Below, one piece after another: positions 7,131 through 13,782 of a stretch of DNA of 20,384 nt. The position numbers and the translations under genes were made by a program. The DNA comes from Cyanobacteria bacterium Co-bin13 (GTDB taxonomy: Bacteria; Cyanobacteriota; Cyanobacteriia; Phormidesmidales; Phormidesmidaceae). A model generated the notes under the pieces. It saw only the letters and a program-made list of their open reading frames with translations, did no database searches and was not told the DNA's origin. Location: the NCBI GenBank assembly GCA_014534385.1, contig JACVRP010000012.1:1-20384 (forward strand), read 5' to 3'. The first letter of the stretch is position 1. Every line of letters starts with the position of its first letter.

Positions 7131-7351
7131 TTAGGCGGCGAGGGGTTGGCGGATGCGGGCAGGGATGGAGCGGACGGGCTGTAGGTGGCGTTTGGGGAGT
7201 GTTTGAACTGGGGTTGGGGGGGTGTCTGCGCCTGGGATTGGTTTAATTCGATTTGCTGCTGGAGGTTGAGGAGGAGGGATTCGACGTCTTGTTGAAGCTG
7301 GTCGAATCTGTCTTGGACTGCAGAGCTGTATGCTGAGGTGGGGGGTGTCAT
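7131..7351 (-). CDS. Small Gln/Pro-rich coiled-coil ORF, interrupted by an apparent -1 frameshift
   Basis: From ATG 7351, preceded by AAGGAA and an 8-nt spacer, 43 codons encode a helical, glutamine-rich segment (SAVQDRFDQLQQDVESLLLN, then QQQIELNQSQAQT). At that point there is a run of seven C on the minus strand (7222-7216). In the zero frame the ORF continues into repeat DNA and fuses to the desaturase frame. In the -1 frame it continues as TPVQTLPKRHLQPVRSIPAR and stops at TAA 7133-7131, just before the repeat begins, giving about 73 residues. The explanation could be a homopolymer sequencing error, slippage on the C run, or a decayed gene. It has no signal peptide or membrane segment and I do not recognise the family. 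As first gene of the PKS block it could be a regulatory, scaffolding or precursor protein; none of these is shown. Confidence 0.5.
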
Positions 7352-7638
7352 GGTTTGGCTTCCTTAGGGCCTGCGGAACTCCTTGCAGGCTGTTAATACC
7401 TAAAGTAAGGCCCGCCATTAGGGCAATCACGTAGGCTTTGTGCGGTGTGGCCTGCGGCTTTCAGCGGATTTGGGTGGCACTTTTCTGTAACTGACTTTTC
7501 TGCCTTTAGCAGGAAACCTCAGCGAGGGGTTTAACGTTACCCTTTACCAGGGCTTTACCGCCCGTTCCTGTAGCCCTGTAGCGAGCATTTTCCCCGCATC
7601 TACTGTTCAATCACGTCGCTGAGCAATAAGGAAGTCAT
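7352..7638. promoter_or_regulatory. Divergent promoter region between the PKS block and glgB
   Basis: This 287-bp spacer must hold the glgB promoter and probably the promoter of the minus-strand block. The AAGGAA site of the small ORF is at 7360-7365. A GCCTGC/GCAGGC inverted repeat (7369-7374, 7385-7390) would fall in that gene's leader. At the other end AAGGAA (7628-7633) is five bases before the glgB ATG. I could not identify convincing -35/-10 pairs or a known riboswitch. Confidence 0.5.
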
Positions 7639-9888
7639 ATGCCTACTGCTGCACCGGAGCAAGTCTGGCGGATCGTTGAGAACCAGCATCAGAATCCTTT
7701 TGAAATTCTGGGCGCTCACCCTATCGAGGAAAATGGTCATCGTCGCTGGGTGGTCAGAGCCTATCTGCCTGATGCTGAAGCTGCCTGGGTGATTCATCCG
7801 GAGGAGCGATCGCAATATCCGATGCAGCAGGCCCACCATCCCCACTTCTTTGAGTGCGAAATCAACACCGAAGAACTGGCCGCCAACTATCTGCTTAAGG
7901 TCAAGGAAGGTGAGCACGAGCGGGTCATGCACGACCCCTACGCCTTTAAGTCGCCGCTGCTAACCGATTACGACATTTACCTCTTTGGTGAAGGCAACCA
8001 CCACCGCATTTACGACAAGATGGGGGCGCATCTAGCCACCGTTGAAGGGGTCGAAGGCGTTTACTTTGCAGTTTGGGCACCCAGCGCCCGCAACGTCTCG
8101 GTGATTGGCGAATTCAACAACTGGGACGGTCGCAAGCACCAGATGCGGCGGATCAACGGCGGCGTTTGGGATCTGTTCATCCCCGGTCTAAACAACGGCG
8201 AAAAGTACAAGTACGAGATCAAAAACCAGGAAGGACACCTCTACTACAAGTCCGACCCCTACGGCCACCAGCAGGAAGTACGCCCTGCCACGGCCTCCGT
8301 CGTCAACGACTTGACCTACACCTGGAACGATGACGCCTGGATGGAGCAGCGGCGGCAGGGCGACCCCCACGAGCAGCCCCTTTCCGTTTATGAAGTGCAT
8401 CTTGGATCCTGGCTGCACGGCAGCGTCGATACACCACCCGAAGATGGCCACGTTGTAGACGTGTCTGCTAAGCCCGGTGCCCGCTTCTTGACCTACCGGG
8501 AGTTGGCCGACACCCTAATTCCCTACGTCAAAAAGCTGGGCTACACCCACATCGAGGTGATGCCGGTTGCAGAGCACCCCTACGACGGTTCCTGGGGTTA
8601 TCAGGTAGCCGGGTACTATGCCCCCACCTCCCGCTTCGGCACGCCCCAGGACTTCATGTACTTTGTCGATCAGTGCCACCAAAACGGCATCGGCATCATT
8701 GTGGACTGGGTGCCCGGCCACTTCCCTAAAGACAGCCACGGCCTGGCCTACTTCGATGGCTCTCACCTCTATGAGCACGCCGACCCTCGCAAGGGTGAGC
8801 ACAAAGAGTGGGGCACGCTGATCTTTAACTACGCCCGCCACGAAGTCCGCAACTTCCTGGTTTCCAATGCTCTATTTTGGTTCGACAAGTACCACATCGA
8901 CGGCATTCGAGTAGATGCGGTCGCCTCGATGCTCTACCTCGACTACGATCGCAAACCGGGTGAATGGGTCGCCAACCAGTACGGCGGCCGGGAAAACCTG
9001 GAAGCGGTCGAGTTTTTGCAGCAGCTCAACTATCTGCTATTTGGCTATTACCCCGGCGTACTTTCGATTGCTGAAGAATCTACCGCCTGGGCCAATGTCT
9101 CTCGACCCACCTACATCGGCGGCCTAGGCTTCAACTTCAAGTGGAACATGGGCTGGATGCACGACATCCTCGACTATTTCAACCAGGATCCGATCTACCG
9201 CCGCTACCACCAGAACAACATCACCTTCTCCATCTGGTATGCCTATAGCGAAAACTTTATGCTGGCCCTGTCCCATGACGAGGTAGTCCACGGCAAGGGC
9301 AACCTGTACCAGAAAATGCCCGGAGACCCCTGGCAGAAATTCGCCAACCTCCGCGCCCTTTACACCTACATGTTTGCCCATCCCGGTAAAAAGACGCTGT
9401 TTATGGGGATGGAGTTTGGTCAGACGACTGAGTGGAATAGCTGGCTCGATCTCGACTGGGGTTTGCTCAACCAAGAACCCCATCAGCAGCTGCAAAACTT
9501 CATGGGCGAACTCAACGCCTTGTACAAGCGTGAACCTGCTCTGTATACCGACGACTTCTCAGCTCACGGATTTGAGTGGATCGACTGCAACGATGCTGAC
9601 AACAGCGTGGTCTCGTTTATCCGCAAAGACAAGTACTCAGACGAGTTCCTTCTAATCGTCTGTAACTTCACCCCCAATCCCCAATACGACTATTGGATAG
9701 GTGTTCCCAAACCCGGCTACTACCGAGAACTGCTCAATAGCGATGCCCAGGATTACGGCGGCAGCGGCGTCGGCAACTACGGTGGCAAAACTACCCACGA
9801 ATGGGATAACCCCGTCTGGCCCTATGCTCTCAGCCTGACGCTACCGCCCCTAGGTGTGCTGGTATTGAAGCTGGAGGCAAACGAATAG
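7639..9888 (+). CDS. glgB: 1,4-alpha-glucan (glycogen) branching enzyme
   Basis: A 749-residue GH13 enzyme that cleaves an alpha-1,4 chain and rejoins it by an alpha-1,6 bond during cytoplasmic glycogen synthesis. Two N-terminal beta-sandwich modules precede the barrel (about 15-105 and 125-225; the second has VYFAVWAPSA and VSVIGEFNNWDG). The (beta/alpha)8 barrel contains the conserved GH13 regions: IIVDWVPGHF, DGIRVDAV with nucleophile Asp426, SIAEES with acid/base Glu479 and LSHDEV with Asp547. The C-terminal beta domain ends with LPPLGVLVLKL. Length is typical for long bacterial GlgB. The ATG at 7639 has AAGGAA with a 5-nt spacing. No other glycogen gene is in the window, and it is divergent from the PKS block, so it appears monocistronic. 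Confidence 0.98.
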   Translation: MPTAAPEQVWRIVENQHQNPFEILGAHPIEENGHRRWVVRAYLPDAEAAWVIHPEERSQYPMQQAHHPHFFECEINTEELAANYLLKVKEGEHERVMHDPYAFKSPLLTDYDIYLFGEGNHHRIYDKMGAHLATVEGVEGVYFAVWAPSARNVSVIGEFNNWDGRKHQMRRINGGVWDLFIPGLNNGEKYKYEIKNQEGHLYYKSDPYGHQQEVRPATASVVNDLTYTWNDDAWMEQRRQGDPHEQPLSVYEVHLGSWLHGSVDTPPEDGHVVDVSAKPGARFLTYRELADTLIPYVKKLGYTHIEVMPVAEHPYDGSWGYQVAGYYAPTSRFGTPQDFMYFVDQCHQNGIGIIVDWVPGHFPKDSHGLAYFDGSHLYEHADPRKGEHKEWGTLIFNYARHEVRNFLVSNALFWFDKYHIDGIRVDAVASMLYLDYDRKPGEWVANQYGGRENLEAVEFLQQLNYLLFGYYPGVLSIAEESTAWANVSRPTYIGGLGFNFKWNMGWMHDILDYFNQDPIYRRYHQNNITFSIWYAYSENFMLALSHDEVVHGKGNLYQKMPGDPWQKFANLRALYTYMFAHPGKKTLFMGMEFGQTTEWNSWLDLDWGLLNQEPHQQLQNFMGELNALYKREPALYTDDFSAHGFEWIDCNDADNSVVSFIRKDKYSDEFLLIVCNFTPNPQYDYWIGVPKPGYYRELLNSDAQDYGGSGVGNYGGKTTHEWDNPVWPYALSLTLPPLGVLVLKLEANE

Positions 9889-9900
9889 CGAAAAGGTAGG

Positions 9901-9930
9901 GGGTGCGTCATCTCAGCACGTGACGTACCC
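9901..9930. terminator. Terminator-like hairpin between convergent glgB and the DUF2949 gene
   Basis: GGGTGCGTCA (9901-9910) pairs with TGACGTACCC (9921-9930) over ten positions with one G-U wobble and a 10-nt loop. It lies 12 nt after the glgB stop and 20 nt from the stop of the opposing gene, so it could serve both strands. There is no U-tract, as is frequent in cyanobacteria. Confidence 0.55.
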
Positions 9931-9950
9931 TGCCGATGCTAGGAGTACTC

Positions 9951-10142
9951 TCAGGCGGCCTCTAGCCAGTCAAAAATGCGGTTGAGCTGATCCAGAGTGA
10001 CCAGTCCATACTGCCAGAGCACCATGGGTAGTGTGCTAGGAGCCTGTTCGGTGTGGCGGAGGGCCATTGCGATCGCATCCGCCGGAATCGCCAGATCCCC
10101 CTGCAAAAAATCAATCAGCTGACGCTGTTTAGTGGCTGTCAT
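9951..10142 (-). CDS. DUF2949 family small protein
   Basis: A 63-residue soluble protein. The pattern with an N-terminal LIDFLQGDLAIPADAIAMAL, then LPMVLWQYGLVTLDQLNRIF and DWLEAA at the end, matches DUF2949, a short family known mainly from cyanobacteria and without an assigned function. From the helical pattern, two to three helices are expected and no membrane segment. The ATG at 10142 is preceded by AAAGAA at short distance. It converges with glgB and stands alone; nothing in the context ties it to glycogen metabolism. Confidence 0.85.
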   Translation of the reverse strand: MTATKQRQLIDFLQGDLAIPADAIAMALRHTEQAPSTLPMVLWQYGLVTLDQLNRIFDWLEAA

Positions 10143-10260
10143 AGTTCTTTAAATAGCGAGTATGCCTACCTGATGGAATCTGGATTATTGCCTGCCCAGA
10201 TCATTGCCTGAGTTTAGCGGTGAATTAACTGGTGAGTATGCGCCTTTGGATAGAATCATC

Positions 10261-10290
10261 AACCCCAGAAAAGCCGGGGTTCTTTGTTTC
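10261..10290 (+). terminator. Rho-independent-type hairpin with U-rich tail
   Basis: AACCCC (10261-10266) and GGGGTT (10276-10281) flank a 9-nt loop and are followed by CTTTGTTTC on the plus strand. This is terminator-like, yet no annotated plus-strand gene ends nearby: glgB stopped about 370 bp earlier. It may end a short unannotated transcript. Confidence 0.45.
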
Positions 10291-10331
10291 AGGCCAGTTT
10301 ACGTAAAAAGCTAGCCTTGCCAAACTTAATT

Positions 10332-10366
10332 TAAGGTTTTCTACCGGATTTGGCTGTAAAACCTTA
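10332..10366. repeat. 9-bp perfect inverted repeat
   Basis: TAAGGTTTT (10332-10340) and AAAACCTTA (10358-10366) are perfectly complementary around a 17-nt spacer. It could be an RNA stem or a protein-binding palindrome; position alone does not decide. Confidence 0.4.
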
Positions 10367-10478
10367 GTGAAGAACCATCAATATTTGTCCGTAAAGGCTA
10401 CCCCAGTTTTCGCCTCAATAACTGGCTGAGATAAGCATTCCCCCCAAGACTACAGACGGTCCCAGTGTTTCTTACATC

Positions 10479-10524
10479 CAACCCCGCTCAACTCCAGACT
10501 CAAGTCCAGAGCTAAGCGGGGTTG
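10479..10524 (-). terminator. Long GC-rich hairpin downstream of the RND transporter gene
   Basis: CAACCCCGCT (10479-10488) and AGCGGGGTTG (10515-10524) form a perfect 10-bp stem. An inner GACT/AGTC stem can form in the loop. It begins about 43 nt past the RND stop on the minus strand and is the best candidate for the end of that operon, although no U-run follows. Confidence 0.45.
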
Positions 10525-10566
10525 AGTGCTCAAGGCGGCTAATTCTAAACTAAGTAACCGTGACCA

Positions 10567-13500
10567 CTACGGACGTGACCCTGGCAATACAGGCTCCTCA
10601 CGCTCTACTCGATTGGAACTGCCTTCGCCTAATAGGCGAATTCGGAAGTTTGTAATCACGATGTACAAAGTCGGCACCATAAACAGCGTCAAAAAGGTGG
10701 CAATCAGCATGCCGCCAAAGACCGCTGTTCCCAACGATTGACGGCTACCGGCCCCAGCCCCTGTCGCTATCACCAGCGGAAAGATGCCGATCAGCGTTGA
10801 AATGGCCGTCATCAGAATGGGTCGTAGCCGGTCTTGGGCAGCTTCTACAGCGGCTTTAGTCACCGACAGCCCCTGTTCCCGCAGCTGGTTGGCAAACTCC
10901 ACAATCAAAATCGAGTTTTTACTAGCCAAACCAATCAGCATCACCAGCCCCACCTGACAATAAACGTCGTTCTCTAGCCCCCGCAAAGACTGAGCCAGCA
11001 GGGCACCCATGATCGCTAGCGGAACCGCCAGCATAATGATCAGCGGGTCAATGTAGTTCTCATACTGGGCTGCCAGCACCAGAAACACAAACACCAGACC
11101 CAGACCAAAGATAATGGTGGCCTGACCGCCTGACTCTTTCTCTTCCAGAGACGTTCCGGCCCAGGCGTAGTTGAAGCCAGGGGGCAGTTGGGCTGCCAGT
11201 TCCTCCATTGCATTGAGCGCATCTCCTGAGCTATAGCCCGGAGCTGCCGAACCCGTAATCTCAATTGAGCGGAACAGGTCAAAGTGGGTAATGGTCTGTG
11301 CCCCTGTCTGAGGCGTGACTGTGACTAGACTGCCTAGGGGCACCATCGTTCCCGTTGCCGAGCGGACATAGAGCCGGCTGATGTCTCCCGGATTGGAGCG
11401 AAACTGCTGGTCAGCCTGAACATAGACCCGATAGTTGCGCTGGCCCAGCGTAAAGTCATTGACGTACTGCGAGCCAATCGCCGTTTGCAGCGTGCTGAAA
11501 ATATCGCTGACAGACACTTGCTGGGCTTGGGCCAGGTTGCGGTTGACCTCAATCGAGAGCTTGGGCGTGCTGGCGGCAAAGGTCGTAAAGACCTGCTGCA
11601 GGGCAGGCGTCTGATTAGCCTGACCGATTATCTGGTATGCCGCCCCCAGTAGCGAGTTGAGATCTGCCGTGCCGCGCTGGTCCTGTAGCTGAAAGGTAAA
11701 GCCGCCAAAGGTGCCCAAGCCTTGAATCGGGGGTGGGTTGAGCGGCAGCACCCGCGCCTCGGTGATGCCCATAAACTGCCCAAAGAGCTGACCGATGATG
11801 GCCTGCACTGACTGCCCTGGCCCGGTGCGCTCCTCAAAGGGCTTGAGGGTGGCAAAGATAATGCCGTTGTTAGCGCTGCTGCCGGTAAAGCTAAATCCAG
11901 CGACAGCAAAGGTACCAATCACCTCTGGCACCTGCAGAATTTGCTGCTCAACCTGGGCAATTACCTTATCGGTATAGTTCAGCGAAACCCCTTCAGGCCC
12001 CTGAATCAAGGTAATGAAATAGCCCTGATCTTCCTCGGGCAAAAAGCCAGCGGGCACTCGGGTAAAGAGCAGCCCCGTCAGACCCAACGCCAGAATAAAC
12101 AGGCCAATCACGACCGCCTTAAAGCGGGTTAGCACATTGAGCGATCGCTGATAGCGCCGCTGCGAGCCATCCAAAAACCGGTTGAAGCCGTTGAAAAATC
12201 CGGAAAGCACTCCTGGCGGTCGCACATTACGCCGCAGCAGCAAGGCTGCAAGGGAGGGGGTCAGCGTCAGCGCTAGGAAGGTCGAAACCGTAATTGAAAA
12301 GGCAATCGTCAGCGCAAACTGCTGATAAAGCGCCCCCGTCGTTCCCGGGAAAAACGCCACCGGAATAAACACGGCCATCAGCACCAGCGAGGTAGCGACC
12401 ACTGCTCCGGTCAACTCCCGCATCGAATCAATTGCCGCCTGCCTGGGGCTCAAGTCGCGGGTATTGATCAGGCGACTGATGTTCTCCACGACGATAATCG
12501 CATCATCGACCACCATGCCGGTTGCCAGCGTCAGGCCAAACAGAGTCAAGGTGTTAATGGAAAAACCAAACAGCTTGACAAAGATAAAGGTGCCAATCAG
12601 AGAGGTGGGAATGGTGATGGCTGGAATTAACGTGGTGCGCCAGTCCTGCAGGAAGACAAAGATGACCAGCACCACTAGGGCAATCGCCGCAATTAGAGTC
12701 TTGACCACCTCCTGCATTGACTCTTCGACAAACAGGGTGGTGTCAAACGCAATCTGATACTGCATGCCGGTCGGGAACTGGTCCGACAGCCGTGCCAGTT
12801 CTGCTTTAACGGCACGAGCCACCTCTAGCGCATTGCTGCCCGGTAGCTGACTAATGCCCAAACCTACTGCATCATTAGCGCGGAATCGTAGAACTGTGCT
12901 GTAGTCCTGCGCGCCTAGCTCGACTCGGCCCACATCGCGAAATTGCACCAGCGTCCCATCGTCCTCGGTCTTGAGCACAATCTGCTCAAACTGAGAGGCA
13001 TCGGTCAGGCGACTGACAGCTTCCAGGTCTAGCTGATATTCCTGGTCAGTGGCGTTTGGGGTTTGGCCCAAGCGGCCCGCCCCCACCTGCAGGTTTTGCT
13101 CGTTCAGAGCGCTCACCACGTCTTGAGTGGTCAAACCCCGGCTAGCTAGCCGTTCTGGGTCTATCCACAAACGCATGGCGTAGCGCCGTTCGCCAAATAC
13201 CTGCACATCCCCCACTCCGTTCAACCGCCTTAGGGCATCCACAATGTAGAGGTCGGCGTAGTTGCTTAGAAATAGAGGCGTGTACTGGTTGCTGTCTGAA
13301 AACAGGCCAATGGCCAGAAGAAAGCCGCTGGACTGCTTGGTAACGGTCACGCCAGTGCGCTGAACCGGCTCCGGCAGCTGGGCCTCGGCCACTGAAAGCT
13401 GGTTTTGAACATCAATGGCAGCCAGGTCGATATCACGACCAGGTTCAAAGGTGACATTAATGGTGCTGAGGCCGCTGTTGCTGCTGCTGGAGGAGATGTA

Positions 13501-13731
13501 GCGCACCCCCTCGATCCCGTTAATTTCTCGCTCCAGCAGGTTGGTGACGGAGCTTTCGACCACATCAGCGCTGGCCCCCGTGTAGTTAGCCGTGACGCTA
13601 ACCTGGGGCGGGGCAATTTCCGGGTACTGAGCAATCGGCAGCGTGGGAATGACGATCGCCCCCAGCAGCAGAATGATGAAGGCACAGACCGTAGCAACGA
13701 CCGGGCGTTTGATAAAAAGTTCAGCAAACAT
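10567..13731 (-). CDS. RND multidrug efflux transporter, HAE1/AcrB type
   Basis: A 1054-residue proton-driven inner-membrane pump of a tripartite efflux system for hydrophobic compounds. It starts with the usual MFAELFIKRPVVATV and a first membrane helix (about 9-29). The proton-relay residues are present: Asp409-Asp410 in GMVVDDAIIVVEN and Lys938 in GLASKNSILIVEF, with threonines near 975-979. Two six-helix halves (about 335-500 and 872-1025) alternate with two large periplasmic regions. Length matches AcrB (1049). ATG 13731 lacks a clear Shine-Dalgarno sequence, but the conserved N-terminus supports it. It lies 51 bp after the membrane fusion protein gene on the same strand and is surely its partner. 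No outer-membrane TolC homologue is in the window. The substrate is unknown, and the HAE1 assignment rests on motifs. Confidence 0.96.
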   Translation of the reverse strand: MFAELFIKRPVVATVCAFIILLLGAIVIPTLPIAQYPEIAPPQVSVTANYTGASADVVESSVTNLLEREINGIEGVRYISSSSSNSGLSTINVTFEPGRDIDLAAIDVQNQLSVAEAQLPEPVQRTGVTVTKQSSGFLLAIGLFSDSNQYTPLFLSNYADLYIVDALRRLNGVGDVQVFGERRYAMRLWIDPERLASRGLTTQDVVSALNEQNLQVGAGRLGQTPNATDQEYQLDLEAVSRLTDASQFEQIVLKTEDDGTLVQFRDVGRVELGAQDYSTVLRFRANDAVGLGISQLPGSNALEVARAVKAELARLSDQFPTGMQYQIAFDTTLFVEESMQEVVKTLIAAIALVVLVIFVFLQDWRTTLIPAITIPTSLIGTFIFVKLFGFSINTLTLFGLTLATGMVVDDAIIVVENISRLINTRDLSPRQAAIDSMRELTGAVVATSLVLMAVFIPVAFFPGTTGALYQQFALTIAFSITVSTFLALTLTPSLAALLLRRNVRPPGVLSGFFNGFNRFLDGSQRRYQRSLNVLTRFKAVVIGLFILALGLTGLLFTRVPAGFLPEEDQGYFITLIQGPEGVSLNYTDKVIAQVEQQILQVPEVIGTFAVAGFSFTGSSANNGIIFATLKPFEERTGPGQSVQAIIGQLFGQFMGITEARVLPLNPPPIQGLGTFGGFTFQLQDQRGTADLNSLLGAAYQIIGQANQTPALQQVFTTFAASTPKLSIEVNRNLAQAQQVSVSDIFSTLQTAIGSQYVNDFTLGQRNYRVYVQADQQFRSNPGDISRLYVRSATGTMVPLGSLVTVTPQTGAQTITHFDLFRSIEITGSAAPGYSSGDALNAMEELAAQLPPGFNYAWAGTSLEEKESGGQATIIFGLGLVFVFLVLAAQYENYIDPLIIMLAVPLAIMGALLAQSLRGLENDVYCQVGLVMLIGLASKNSILIVEFANQLREQGLSVTKAAVEAAQDRLRPILMTAISTLIGIFPLVIATGAGAGSRQSLGTAVFGGMLIATFLTLFMVPTLYIVITNFRIRLLGEGSSNRVEREEPVLPGSRP

Positions 13732-13782
13732 GGCTTTATGAAGGAGGAGTAGAGCCGTAGCCGGTAACCGTATCTAGAGAAG

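Larger units (their letters stand above)
10143..10566. other. 424-bp gene-free region rich in inverted repeats
   Basis: I find no credible ORF here. It must contain the promoter of the DUF2949 gene near its left end and the 3' end of the RND transcript at its right end. Four inverted repeats lie in the central 265 bp: 10261-10281, 10332-10366, 10403-10425 (CCAGTT/AACTGG) and 10479-10524. The concentration could reflect a non-coding RNA or stacked terminators; no known RNA family was recognised. Confidence 0.45.

Noticed and set aside
5486..7351. Desaturase read as a 621-residue protein from ATG 7351
   Set aside because: The extra residues include translated repeat DNA, and a well-placed AAGGAA precedes ATG 7000. 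Kept as an alternative only.
7131..7430. 99-codon minus-strand ORF starting at GTG 7430
   Set aside because: Its first part has no ribosome site and no protein-like pattern. Only its last 30 codons look coding, and they fit better as the shifted end of the ORF starting at 7351.
10526..10741. 71-codon plus-strand ORF at the end of the RND gene
   Set aside because: It mostly overlaps the conserved C-terminus of the transporter on the opposite strand and shows no protein-like pattern.
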